A stretch of 64,000 nt of DNA from SAR92 clade bacterium H921. Lineage in GTDB: Bacteria; Pseudomonadota; Gammaproteobacteria; Pseudomonadales; Porticoccaceae. Of the stretch, positions 27,887 to 37,057 are shown piece after piece. Position numbers and translations under genes: made by a program. The notes under the pieces are model-generated. The model saw nothing but the letters and a program-made list of their open reading frames with translations. It was not told where the DNA came from and ran no database searches. The stretch covers positions 496,001-560,000 of the forward strand of contig JAOALD010000002.1 in NCBI GenBank assembly GCA_025153755.1, written 5' to 3'. Each line of letters opens with the position of its first letter. Positions within the stretch are counted from its first letter, which is position 1.

Positions 27887-30520
27887 ATGAGAGATGTAGA
27901 ACCACAGACAATCTATCTAAATGACTACAGAGTAAGCCAGTTTTTAATTGAAAAAACGGATTTAGTTTTTGATCTGGGTGACGATAGTACGCGCGTTATC
28001 GCAACCCTACAGATTGTACGAAACCCTCACAGCGATGAACATGATGGATCCCTAGTTTTGCATGGCAGTGAGGGTCTAGATCTACAGTCTGTGCATCTTG
28101 ATGGCCAGCTCTTGTCACTAGAAAGTTACAGCCTTGGTACCGAATCTCTTACTTTAAATAATGTGTCGGATAGAGCAACTGTGACTACCGAGGTACTCAT
28201 CAAACCTCAATTAAATACTACTATGATGGGGCTCTATCGTTCGCGAACTATGTACTGCACTCAATGTGAAGCGGAAGGTTTTCGTGATATCACCTATTAT
28301 CTAGACCGCCCAGATGTGATGTCGGAGTTCACCACTAAAGTGATTGCAAACAAGACGACTTATCCGGTGTTGCTGTCTAATGGTAATCCAATTGACCGCG
28401 GTGACCTCAGCGGCGGTAAGCATTATGTAACCTGGCATGATCCATTTAAAAAGCCCGCCTATTTATTTGCATTGGTGGCCGGAACTTTAGCGGTGGTGGA
28501 GGATAGCTTTACCACTATGTCCGGTCGCGACATCAAATTACAAATTTTCGTTGAAGAAAAAGATCTAGATAAATGTGCTCATGCCATGCTGTCGTTAAAA
28601 AGTTCTATGAGCTGGGACGAGAAGGTCTATGGGCGAGAATATGATCTCGATATATTTATGATTGTTGCGGTTGATGATTTCAATATGGGGGCTATGGAAA
28701 ATAAGGGCCTTAATATTTTCAATACATCGGCGATACTGGCAAATCCAAGAACAACCACAGACGCCTCTTTCCAGCGTGTTGAGGCCATTGTTGCCCATGA
28801 GTATTTCCATAACTGGTCTGGTAACCGAGTTACCTGTCGTGACTGGTTTCAACTGAGTCTAAAAGAGGGGTTTACAGTCTTTAGAGATGCACAATTTTCT
28901 GCGGATATGAATTCGGCTACTGTCAAACGTATTGAGGACGCGTCCTATCTGCGTACTCACCAGTTTGCGGAAGATAGTGGTCCTATGTCTCATCCAGTTC
29001 AGCCAGATTCCTATATGGAGATCAATAATTTCTATACATTGACGGTATATGAAAAAGGGTCGGAAGTTGTGGGTATGATTCGCACTCTGTTGGGGCCGGC
29101 GATGTTTAGAAAAGGCAGTGATCTGTATTTTGATCGCCATGACGGCCAGGCCGTTACAATTGAAGAATTTGTGCGTGCTATGGAAGACGCCAGTGGTCGT
29201 GAACTTACTCAATTCCGGCGCTGGTATAAGCAGTCGGGTACCCCCTTGCTAAAGGTGAGATCAACGCATGATCATAGCGCAAAGACAATTACTCTAGATT
29301 TCGAACAAAGCTGTCCAGCGACCCCAGGACAAAGCGACAAACAACCTTTCGTTATTCCGGTGAAACTAGGCTTGGTCGGGGCAAATGGTACTGATTTGGT
29401 GCTTAATAGTGATGGCGAAACGCAGATAGTTTATGAGCTTACTGAGGCTAAACAGTCATTGGTAGTCAATGGCATAGATCAGAACGCGGTACCCTCTCTG
29501 CTCAGAGGGTTATCGGCGCCCGTAAAGCTCGAATATAATTACAGTCCTGAGCAGCTAGCACATCTTATGGCTAATGATAGCGATGGCTTTAATCGTTGGG
29601 ATGCTAGTCAAACATTATGTCTTGGGGTTTTGAAACAGCTAACTCAAGACAGTTTACATAACCTACCATTGACTCTTAACAGTCATTTAATAGATGCCTA
29701 TAAAGCATTGTTAGCCGATGAAACTCTGGATCCAGCGATGGTCGCCCTTATGCTGCAGTTGCCGGCAGAGGCGCTACTTTATGAAGAGGCTGAGACAATT
29801 CATGCGGCCGCCATTCATGATGCTCGTAGCTTTGTGAGAAGCGCGCTAGCTGATGCATTGGCCGATCAGTTTATGGCGATCTATCAACGCCATAATGTGC
29901 AGGCTTCCTATGCCCCGGACTCACAGCAAATTGGTGCCCGCAGTCTTAAGAATGCCGCGCTAAATTATTTGATGCTGGTCGGTAATGAGGGGATAGATCT
30001 CGCTTGGAAGCAATTTCAATGTGCGGATAATATGACTGATAAAGCAGCGGCACTCAGTGCTTTGGTTAACTGCCCGGCAGCGACAAAATATGCCGAGCAG
30101 GCGCTGTCTGAGTTCGAGTTGGACTATCGAGATGAAACTTTGGTAATGAACCTGTGGTTACAGATACAGGCGATTAATAGTCAGCCGGATGGGCTGGCAA
30201 GAGTTCGTAAGTTGATGAGCCATCCCGCGTTCACGATGAGTAATCCCAATAAACTGAGAAGTTTAATCGGGGCATTTTGTAACGCAAATCTTGTTAACTT
30301 TCACAATCCTGATGGCTCCGGTTACGAGTTTTTGCAGGAGCAGGTGATTACCCTAAATAATCAAAATCCCCAGGTCGCTGCTAGATTAGTAACACCGCTG
30401 ACGCGCTGGAAACAGTTTGCTGAGCCCAATGCTGGGTTAATGCGCAGGGCGCTAAAAAATATTGCCGATGAGCCGAACTTGGTCAAGGATGTGCTTGAAA
30501 TTGCTACCAAGTCCCTGTAA
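27887..30520 (+). CDS. pepN: Aminopeptidase N (M1 family)
   Basis: 877 residues, E. coli PepN-type zinc aminopeptidase that trims N-terminal residues from peptides in the cytoplasm. The exopeptidase motif GAMENKG precedes the zinc site HEYFH at residues 304-308, with the third ligand Glu in SLKEGFTVFRD. The C-terminal half is the helical domain with repeated armadillo-like helices. It closes the yeaC-DUF2797-pepN run, a neighbourhood often seen in gammaproteobacteria. Confidence 0.97.
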   Translation: MRDVEPQTIYLNDYRVSQFLIEKTDLVFDLGDDSTRVIATLQIVRNPHSDEHDGSLVLHGSEGLDLQSVHLDGQLLSLESYSLGTESLTLNNVSDRATVTTEVLIKPQLNTTMMGLYRSRTMYCTQCEAEGFRDITYYLDRPDVMSEFTTKVIANKTTYPVLLSNGNPIDRGDLSGGKHYVTWHDPFKKPAYLFALVAGTLAVVEDSFTTMSGRDIKLQIFVEEKDLDKCAHAMLSLKSSMSWDEKVYGREYDLDIFMIVAVDDFNMGAMENKGLNIFNTSAILANPRTTTDASFQRVEAIVAHEYFHNWSGNRVTCRDWFQLSLKEGFTVFRDAQFSADMNSATVKRIEDASYLRTHQFAEDSGPMSHPVQPDSYMEINNFYTLTVYEKGSEVVGMIRTLLGPAMFRKGSDLYFDRHDGQAVTIEEFVRAMEDASGRELTQFRRWYKQSGTPLLKVRSTHDHSAKTITLDFEQSCPATPGQSDKQPFVIPVKLGLVGANGTDLVLNSDGETQIVYELTEAKQSLVVNGIDQNAVPSLLRGLSAPVKLEYNYSPEQLAHLMANDSDGFNRWDASQTLCLGVLKQLTQDSLHNLPLTLNSHLIDAYKALLADETLDPAMVALMLQLPAEALLYEEAETIHAAAIHDARSFVRSALADALADQFMAIYQRHNVQASYAPDSQQIGARSLKNAALNYLMLVGNEGIDLAWKQFQCADNMTDKAAALSALVNCPAATKYAEQALSEFELDYRDETLVMNLWLQIQAINSQPDGLARVRKLMSHPAFTMSNPNKLRSLIGAFCNANLVNFHNPDGSGYEFLQEQVITLNNQNPQVAARLVTPLTRWKQFAEPNAGLMRRALKNIADEPNLVKDVLEIATKSL

Positions 30521-30721
30521 CTGAATTTATTTCGAGATGAAATATATGTTTTAAATAGGGGCGCAGGCTAATCTTATAGTTTGTCTTTATTCCGTTGAGA
30601 AACACAAATGGTAATGCCAATCTAAGATCAATGCCTGAGGTATTCTTGCAGTATCTTTTCATGGCTTTTTTATATTTTATGATTTTATCGACGACCCAGT
30701 CCTCAGTTTTGGGCTATGCAT

Positions 30722-32440
30722 TTATTGCTGATAAACAGTAACGCCACCGATAATAGTGCGGTCGACTTTAATGTCTTTAATGGTCAGCGGATCAATCATT
30801 GGGCTGCGTTTCAATATTACTAAATCAGCCAGTTTTCCCTCTTCGATTGAGCCTAGATCTTGGTCCCTGTATATCTGCCAAGCCGCATCAATAGTAACGC
30901 TGCGAAGTGCCTGCATTACCCCTATGCGCTCATCGGCACCGATAATTTTTCCGGTTGCAGAGAGCCGGTTAACAACAGACCAGACTGACAGTAATGGGCT
31001 CATGGGAACAATAGGGGTATCCAAGTGAGAGGTAAAGCGCAGTCCCTGATCAATAGCTGTGCGCGCTGGACTGATCCTGTTGGCGCGCTCTTCGCCCATA
31101 GTTATATCACGATGCATATCACCCCAATAATATGTGTGTGCCGAGAAGAAACTAGGCGTGACACCAAGGGTTTTCATGCGTGCCAATTGATCCTCTCGTG
31201 CCATTTGAGCATGGATTAGAATGAGTCTTGGGTCCTCTTTTGGTGATGCTTTTTGGGCCTGTTCAAATGCATCGAGGATATCATCAATAGAGGCATCACC
31301 ATTTCCGTGAACGGCTAACTGAAATCCTGCACTGTGGTATTTTTTAATCCACTGAGCTAACTCTGGATAGGGCACCCGCGGGTAACCCCGGTACTCGGCA
31401 TCACCATGAAAGGGTTCGTGGTAGGGTTCGCTTAAATAGCCGGTGTAACCTTGAATGCTGCCATCTGCAATAATTTTAATAGCACCAATATTAAGTCTGT
31501 CACGATTGAAGTCTTCGACCTCTATCGTACCATTGAGAAAATCTTGGCCGAAATTATCAAATTGCGGCCATAGTTCAAGTCGCAGGGGAGTTAGATTAAG
31601 CACCTTGGCAATACTTAATCCTTGAGTCATCTCAGTAGAGACCGCACCATTTTGTGCTGTGGTCACACCTACTTTAAGATAGTCATTATTAGCATGGGAT
31701 ACCATACGTAAAAAATCTATAAGGCCCAGATCGAGCATATTTTCTTGAAGTGGTGTAGCCGCATGCTCTTCGAGGAGTCCATTAAGACGCCCATTTTTAT
31801 CACGGGCAAAGTGGCCTCCTTCGGGGTCGCGGCTTTCCTCAGAGATATTAGTCTCAATTAACCCCAGTGAATTAGTAACGCCCATATGTCCAGACACATG
31901 GAGTATAAACACTGGATGATCAGGTAACGCCTGATCGAGTTCATCTCGACTGGGATGGCGGTTTTCATCGAGCATCAGATTGTCGTAACCAAAGCCATTC
32001 ACCCATTCGCCCTTGGGAATACTTTTAGCCTTTTCTTGTAATCGAGTTAGAAGGTCGGGGATATTGGTGATTGGTCCAACCGGTGGGCTGCGCAGATCGG
32101 CCATAAATAAAGACATTCCAGAGCCCGGAAAATGACTGTGAGAATCAATAAATCCCGGCAGTAGAGTTTTGCCCTGAAGGTCATGAACTAGAGTTTTATT
32201 GTCGATCAACCCTTGGATTTTAGCATTATCGCCCACCGCAATAATCTGATCCTCGCGCACAAAAACAGCTTCAACAATACTGTTGTTATCATCCATGGTG
32301 ATAACTTGGCCATTGATAAAGGCTTGACTAGCAGGTGGCTTCTCTGGGCTGACAAAGACTATTATGGATATTCCAATTAAAACAATTAGCCCAGCCAATT
32401 TAGCGAGGCGAGATAGCCATTTGTTGGTTGAAAAATCCAT
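30722..32440 (-). CDS. Membrane-anchored amidohydrolase (YtcJ-like, amidohydrolase family 3)
   Basis: 572 residues. An N-terminal hydrophobic helix (about 13-31) followed by SPEKPP suggests a membrane anchor or uncleaved signal, placing the enzyme at the periplasmic side. GKTLLPGFIDSHSHFPG carries the metal-binding HxH, the middle holds VHGNGDASIDDILDA, and SHLDTPIVP and GKLADLVIL are at the end. Members hydrolyse N-acyl or amide bonds of varied substrates. It begins 15 bases after the symporter gene, so it is the third gene of the symporter operon and probably acts on the imported compound or its precursor. Confidence 0.85.
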   Translation of the reverse strand: MDFSTNKWLSRLAKLAGLIVLIGISIIVFVSPEKPPASQAFINGQVITMDDNNSIVEAVFVREDQIIAVGDNAKIQGLIDNKTLVHDLQGKTLLPGFIDSHSHFPGSGMSLFMADLRSPPVGPITNIPDLLTRLQEKAKSIPKGEWVNGFGYDNLMLDENRHPSRDELDQALPDHPVFILHVSGHMGVTNSLGLIETNISEESRDPEGGHFARDKNGRLNGLLEEHAATPLQENMLDLGLIDFLRMVSHANNDYLKVGVTTAQNGAVSTEMTQGLSIAKVLNLTPLRLELWPQFDNFGQDFLNGTIEVEDFNRDRLNIGAIKIIADGSIQGYTGYLSEPYHEPFHGDAEYRGYPRVPYPELAQWIKKYHSAGFQLAVHGNGDASIDDILDAFEQAQKASPKEDPRLILIHAQMAREDQLARMKTLGVTPSFFSAHTYYWGDMHRDITMGEERANRISPARTAIDQGLRFTSHLDTPIVPMSPLLSVWSVVNRLSATGKIIGADERIGVMQALRSVTIDAAWQIYRDQDLGSIEEGKLADLVILKRSPMIDPLTIKDIKVDRTIIGGVTVYQQ

Positions 32441-32455
32441 ATCAGTGTCTCTTAA

Positions 32456-34147
32456 TTAGTGTTGGTGAGCGGTTCCAGCGTCAGTCGGTATACGGATATT
32501 ATCCACAAGATGCTGAACTTCTATGGGCGGCGGGCTAGTCACTTTGCTGATACCGAGGGCACAGCAAATATTTAGTAGCATACCAATAAAGCCAATTCCC
32601 TCTGGTGAAATACCAAACAGCCAATGTTCGGACGTATTTAGCTGGGGAGAGATAAACTTAAAATAAACTATATAGCTGAAGGTAAAAATAAGTCCGATTA
32701 GCATACCAGTAATAGCACCCTCTTTGTTCATAGGTTTATAAAAGATACCTAACAATAATGCTGGGAATAGAGAGGCCGCGGCTAATCCAAATGCGAAAGC
32801 AACCACCTGCGCAACAAAGGCCGGGGGGTATATACCAAATAGACCTGCTACACAGACAGCGACTGCGGCTGCTAGGCGGGCAAATAGTAGTTCTTGTTTT
32901 TCGCTGATATTAGGCATTAGCGTCTGTTTTAACACATCGTGGGATATGGCGCTGGAAATGACCAGAAGTAGTCCGGCGGCAGTAGAGAGTGCCGCGGCCA
33001 CGCCACCAGCGGCCACAAGAGCAATAACCCAACCTGGCAGATTTGCTATTTCGGGGTTGGCTAACACCATAATGTCGCGGTCAACTCTAATTTCATTATC
33101 ACTGCCTGCACTGTAATGCATGATCCCGTCATCGTTTTTGTCTTCCCAGCCAACCAGCCCAGTTTGCTCCCAATTACTAAACCACTGAGGTGCCTGATCG
33201 TAGCTACTGTTGTGAACAGTGTCGACGAGATTGAGGCGGGCGAAAGACGCAACCGCAGGCGCAGTGGTGTAAAGTATGGCGATAAAGACTAGCGCATAGC
33301 CCGCTGATAACCGTGCATCTGAGACCTTGGGTACAGTGAAGAAACGCACTAGTACATGGGGCAGCCCGGCGGTGCCAAACATCAATGCAGCGGTTATCGC
33401 AAACACATCAATAGTCGACTTGGTACCGGCGGTATACGCATTGAAGCCGAGATCCATTAGTACTCCATCTAACTTTTGCAACACTGACAACCCAGATCCA
33501 TCATTCACTTCTGAGCCAAAGCCTAGCTGTGGAATGGGATTGCCGGTGATCATAATGGAAATAAAAATAGCCGGAACCATGTAGGCGAAAATAAGCACAC
33601 AGTATTGAGCAACCTGAGTGTAGGTGATGCCCTTCATGCCTCCCAGCACTGCATACATAAATACCACAGCCATTCCAATAATGACGCCAGTAGTGACCTC
33701 GACCTCAAGATACCTTGAGAACACAATGCCAACGCCGCGCATCTGCCCAGCAACATAGGTGAAAGATATGAAGATTAAACAGATAACGGCAACAATTCTT
33801 GCGGCTTTCGAATAGTAGCGCTCGCCAATAAAGTCAGGCACGGTAAATCGACCAAATTTACGAAGATAGGGCGCCAGCAATAGTGCGAGTAACACATAGC
33901 CGCCAGTCCAGCCCAGTAGGTAAACCGACCCATCTCGACCCATAAAAGAAATTATACCGGCCATGGAAATAAACGAAGCGGCACTCATCCAGTCCGCTGC
34001 TGTAGCCATGCCATTCATGAGTGGATGCACGCCGCCGCCAGCGACATAAAAATCTCTAGTTGAACCAGCTCGGGACCATATTGCAATGCCTATATAGAGT
34101 AGGAAAGAAGCACCGACAAACAGATAAGTTAACATCTGAGTTGTCAT
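32456..34147 (-). CDS. Sodium:solute symporter, large subunit (VC_2705-type)
   Basis: 563 residues from ATG 34147 (MTTQMLTYLF); upstream in-frame codons belong to the small-subunit gene. About 13 membrane helices of the SSSF/LeuT fold. DFYVAGGGVHP after helix 1, ADWMSAASFISMAG and GFGSEVND are SSSF features shared with ActP-like acetate carriers, but pairing with a DUF4212 protein places it in the two-component subfamily often annotated VC_2705. A periplasmic insert (about 310-365) is acidic. Substrate is probably a small organic acid or a product of the adjacent amidohydrolase. Start overlaps the preceding TAA by one base. Confidence 0.9.
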   Translation of the reverse strand: MTTQMLTYLFVGASFLLYIGIAIWSRAGSTRDFYVAGGGVHPLMNGMATAADWMSAASFISMAGIISFMGRDGSVYLLGWTGGYVLLALLLAPYLRKFGRFTVPDFIGERYYSKAARIVAVICLIFISFTYVAGQMRGVGIVFSRYLEVEVTTGVIIGMAVVFMYAVLGGMKGITYTQVAQYCVLIFAYMVPAIFISIMITGNPIPQLGFGSEVNDGSGLSVLQKLDGVLMDLGFNAYTAGTKSTIDVFAITAALMFGTAGLPHVLVRFFTVPKVSDARLSAGYALVFIAILYTTAPAVASFARLNLVDTVHNSSYDQAPQWFSNWEQTGLVGWEDKNDDGIMHYSAGSDNEIRVDRDIMVLANPEIANLPGWVIALVAAGGVAAALSTAAGLLLVISSAISHDVLKQTLMPNISEKQELLFARLAAAVAVCVAGLFGIYPPAFVAQVVAFAFGLAAASLFPALLLGIFYKPMNKEGAITGMLIGLIFTFSYIVYFKFISPQLNTSEHWLFGISPEGIGFIGMLLNICCALGISKVTSPPPIEVQHLVDNIRIPTDAGTAHQH

Positions 34148-34482
34148 TATGAACTCCCCTCCTGGTCGACCCCAAACCTCCGCTCGAGTACTTTCATACG
34201 CCAAGAGTAAATAAAGATAATAGCAACAAAGGCATAGATAGCCCCCTGTTGTGCGAACCAGAAACCAAGTTTGAAACCGAAAAAAGAAAACTGGTCCAGC
34301 CAATCTGCCAGCACAATACCGCAGCCAAAGGAGACTACAAACCAGACTGCGATCAGTTTAGCGAGTAGACTAAGATTGGATTGCCAGTAGGTGGCTAATT
34401 TTTTTTCAGATGCTGTTGACTGGTAATGATGTTGGCTAGGAGGGAGATAGTTACCTCGATGCTGATCGAGTCTATTGGTCAT
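34147..34482 (-). CDS. Sodium symporter small subunit, DUF4212
   Basis: 111 residues, two membrane helices (about 40-62 and 74-96). Conserved block FGFKLGFWFAQQGAIYAFV and the end SWRMKVLERRFGVDQE are typical of DUF4212, which is always encoded just upstream of a VC_2705-type symporter. It presumably assembles with the large subunit. The TAATG overlap ensures coupled translation. Confidence 0.9.
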   Translation of the reverse strand: MTNRLDQHRGNYLPPSQHHYQSTASEKKLATYWQSNLSLLAKLIAVWFVVSFGCGIVLADWLDQFSFFGFKLGFWFAQQGAIYAFVAIIFIYSWRMKVLERRFGVDQEGSS

Positions 34483-34707
34483 GCTAATACCTCACTTACA
34501 TTTTTGGGCTAGGCAGAGTGCCACGGCTACAAGAATATGGCAAATTTAGGCTACTGCCTGATATGAAAGATAACTTTTTTGAGGGAGACCTGACTTAAAT
34601 GAGCGTGGGAATCACTTTTACCGCTACAGGGCTGATCACTTTGGGGCTCTGCTATAGGTGTCTGTAGCAGTCATTTCGGACCACAAGACTATCGGCTGTA
34701 TTATCTT

Positions 34708-34751
34708 CAGTTACAAAAAACCCGCCTTTAAAGGCGGGTTTTTTGTAACTG
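34708..34751. terminator. 44-bp perfect palindrome, bidirectional terminator at tRNA-Arg
   Basis: Positions 34708-34729 are the exact reverse complement of 34730-34751, with core ACCCGCCTTT|AAAGGCGGGT flanked by six A and six T. Its right end overlaps the CCA end of the tRNA gene by two bases. It terminates the tRNA transcript and can act in the other direction. Confidence 0.95.
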
Positions 34752-34826
34752 GCGCACTCGGGAGGATTCGAACCTCCGACCGCCCGGTTCGTAGCCGGGT
34801 ACTCTATCCAGCTGAGCTACGAGTGC
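34750..34826 (-). tRNA. tRNA-Arg (anticodon ACG)
   Basis: 77 nt including the encoded CCA. Acceptor GCACTCG pairs with CGAGTGC; the D arm has GCTCAGCTGGATAGAG, the anticodon stem CCCGG/CCGGG holds loop CTACGAA, and the T arm is GGAGG TTCGAAT CCTCC. Near-identical in form to the E. coli tRNA-Arg(ACG), whose A34 is deaminated to inosine. Own promoter at 34854-34882 and terminator at 34708-34751 make it a single-gene unit. Confidence 0.98.
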
Positions 34827-34853
34827 AAAAGGACTCTACTTGAGACGGCCGGT

Positions 34854-34882
34854 ACTATAGGCGAGCATTGGGTTTGAGTCAA
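34854..34882 (-). promoter_or_regulatory. Sigma-70 promoter of tRNA-Arg
   Basis: Minus strand TTGACT (34882-34877), exactly 17 bp, TATAGT (34859-34854), followed by a GC-rich discriminator (ACCGGCCG) as usual for stringently controlled tRNA promoters. Confidence 0.8.
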
Positions 34883-34918
34883 CAAGTCCGACCTGTTTAG
34901 TAACTGTTTTTATAAGGT

Positions 34919-35446
34919 TTATCTGCTATAGGGTACAGGTACTTCTAGAGTTTCTTTAAGTTCTTCCATTACCACATAACTGGTCGACTCCTGAACTGCC
35001 GGCAACTTCAAAATTCGGAGGCCAAGTAGTTCGCGATAGGCCACCATGTCTTTTACTCTAGCTTTGAGAAGGTAGTCGTAGTCACCGGAGACTAAAAAAC
35101 AGCTTTGAATATTCTCAAGTTCCATAACTGAACGATGAAATTCTTCAAAATTCTTTTGCGATGTATGGTTGAGTCTGATTTGTACAAATACCACTAGGCT
35201 GGCATCTAGTTTTTCGGGACTGACAGTGGTGGTGTAACCAAGAATATAGCCATTGCGCTCCAGGCGTTTTACTCGCTCGATACAAGGTGTAACTGACAGA
35301 CCCACTTGCCTGGCCAGATCGGTATAACTAATACGCCCGTCTTTTTGCAGAACGCGAAGCATATTGCGGTCTATTTTGCTCAGTTTATCGGTGTCCGATT
35401 TTATTCTTGTCACTTTTAAATATCCTGATTTTAATAAGTTATCCAT
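34919..35446 (-). CDS. lrp: Lrp/AsnC-family regulator (Lrp-like)
   Basis: 175 residues. Helix-turn-helix in YTDLARQVGLSVTPCIERVKRLERNGYI (about 43-70), then the RAM effector domain with SGDYDYLLKARV. It is slightly longer at the N-terminus than E. coli Lrp (164). Divergent from ald, a well-known arrangement in which an Lrp-type protein activates alanine dehydrogenase in response to amino acids. A Lrp-like site overlaps its own start codon. Confidence 0.88.
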   Translation of the reverse strand: MDNLLKSGYLKVTRIKSDTDKLSKIDRNMLRVLQKDGRISYTDLARQVGLSVTPCIERVKRLERNGYILGYTTTVSPEKLDASLVVFVQIRLNHTSQKNFEEFHRSVMELENIQSCFLVSGDYDYLLKARVKDMVAYRELLGLRILKLPAVQESTSYVVMEELKETLEVPVPYSR

Positions 35447-35470
35447 AAAATTTTCTGAATATTAGCAGAA
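35443..35470. promoter_or_regulatory. Lrp-like binding site at the lrp start
   Basis: Minus strand CAGAAAATTTTATGG (35457-35443) matches 13 of 15 positions of the Lrp consensus YAGHAWATTWTDCTR. An adjoining TTCTG...CAGAA inverted repeat (35453-35470) lies in the AT-rich lrp-ald region. This suggests autoregulation plus control of ald. Confidence 0.45.
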
Positions 35471-35552
35471 TTAACGAATAAATATTCAATATTATTTGTA
35501 GAATTCAGTAATTAATGTAGAGGTTAAATTTATTAAATAAGGAGTGGCAATA

Positions 35553-36668
35553 ATGTTGGTAGGTGTTCCTAAAGAAATCAAGAATCATGAGTATCGTGTG
35601 GGTTTGACTCCTTCCTCGGTCAATGAGTTGGTTAAGCGCGGACATCAGGTGCTAGTTGAGGCGGAGGCAGGCGCGGCGATTGATTTTACCGATGAACAGT
35701 ATGTAGCCGCAGGAGCGGAAATTGCAGTTATGGCAGCAGATATTTTTAGCCGCGCTGATATGATTATCAAAGTTAAAGAGCCCCAGGCACGGGAGTGTAA
35801 AATGCTTCGCGAGGGACAGATTCTCTACACCTATCTGCACCTTGCTCCAGACCCCGTGCAAACTGAGCTGTTAGTAAAATCTGGTGCCACATGCGTAGCC
35901 TATGAGACAGTGACTGATAATCAGGGCAGTTTGCCTCTGCTGGCACCAATGTCTGAAGTGGCTGGTCGCATGTCAGTGCAGGCTGGCGCTCACCATTTAG
36001 AAAAAGCGCAAGGTGGCCGTGGCGTATTACTCGGTGGCGTGCCTGGTGTAGCTCCCGCTAAGGTACTAGTTATTGGCGGTGGCGTAGTTGGAGAAAATGC
36101 TGCGGCTATGGCTGTGGGCATGGGTGCAGATGTGACTATTTTAGACCGCTCTATATCAAGGTTGCGCGAACTTGACGCCAAATACGAAGGGAGGGCCCGC
36201 TGTGTTTATTCCACCAACACGGCAGTTGAACGCTATGCCCTTGAAGCAGATCTGATCATTGGTGCGGTATTAATTCCTGGGGCTGCTGCACCACGATTGT
36301 TGAGTCGAGAACTTATCAAGCGCATGCAGAAAGGTTCGGTTTTAGTGGATGTGGCTATTGATCAGGGTGGTTGTTTTGAAACCTCTGTAGCCACCACCCA
36401 TGAAAATCCTACCTATATAGTGGATGATGTGGTGCACTATTGTGTGGCTAATATGCCAGGGGGAGTTGCCAGAACTGCGACCATGGCCCTCAATAATGCC
36501 ACGCTACCCTATGCGCTAGCCTTAGCCGATGATCCGATTAGTGCCCTGTTTAGAGATAAGAATCTACAAAATGGCCTTAATGTGCACAAAGGTAAGGTCA
36601 CCTACAAAGCGGTTGCTGATGCGCTTGGTTATCCTTATGTGGCCGCAGATGAGGCATTAAAAGCTTAG
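35553..36668 (+). CDS. ald: Alanine dehydrogenase
   Basis: 371 residues from ATG 35553, preceded by AAGGAG eight bases upstream; an in-frame GTG at 35544 overlaps that site. NAD-dependent oxidative deamination of L-alanine to pyruvate. N-terminal [18 protein letters not shown] and the [32 protein letters not shown] and NAD-binding [10 protein letters not shown] blocks are all present. The divergent Lrp-type gene is the likely regulator. Confidence 0.97.
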   Translation: MLVGVPKEIKNHEYRVGLTPSSVNELVKRGHQVLVEAEAGAAIDFTDEQYVAAGAEIAVMAADIFSRADMIIKVKEPQARECKMLREGQILYTYLHLAPDPVQTELLVKSGATCVAYETVTDNQGSLPLLAPMSEVAGRMSVQAGAHHLEKAQGGRGVLLGGVPGVAPAKVLVIGGGVVGENAAAMAVGMGADVTILDRSISRLRELDAKYEGRARCVYSTNTAVERYALEADLIIGAVLIPGAAAPRLLSRELIKRMQKGSVLVDVAIDQGGCFETSVATTHENPTYIVDDVVHYCVANMPGGVARTATMALNNATLPYALALADDPISALFRDKNLQNGLNVHKGKVTYKAVADALGYPYVAADEALKA

Positions 36669-37057
36669 CATTGATCGCCTTCGGAGCTCGTTTTGGGGAT
36701 CAATCCTTACGCTTATCCCTTGCCAATATTTTTCACTCGGTCGTTGTCGCGGCGGCGGCCGATTAGTGTGTGTGACTGCCAGTAGTCTGTTGTCAGACGC
36801 AGACGATAAGAGCTCGATTGGGGGGTGCAGATTGGTCTCTACAGTCGGTCACGCACGAGCCGAAAAAGTTCGTCGACGTTGATGGGAATATTGTGGGCAA
36901 AATAGTCAGGACAATCGAGTGCCAACTAGATTGATTAAGGCTTGGTAAAGCACTGATCATCAATCAGGCTAGGAATTGTATCCTCAATTGGGCAGATCGC
37001 CTCTATTGCTGAGCAATTGATACTTTATTTGTCGATACGGCCTTTCAAGTAACCTAT
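36669..37057. other. 389-bp intergenic stretch, possibly holding decayed coding sequence
   Basis: No intact gene. Read on the minus strand in one frame, stretches such as CPIEDTIPSLIDDQCFTKP, CPDYFAHNIPINVDELF and YRLRLTTDYWQSHTLIG are protein-like but broken by several stops (TAA, TAG, TAG), with no start. A TTGATC...GATCAA inverted repeat (36672-36705) sits just after ald and could be a weak terminator. Identity of any ancestral gene is unknown. Confidence 0.35.

Noticed and set aside
34483-34560. Sigma-54 promoter before the DUF4212-symporter operon
   Set aside because: TGGCAC is present on the minus strand but the required TTGC at the correct spacing is absent.
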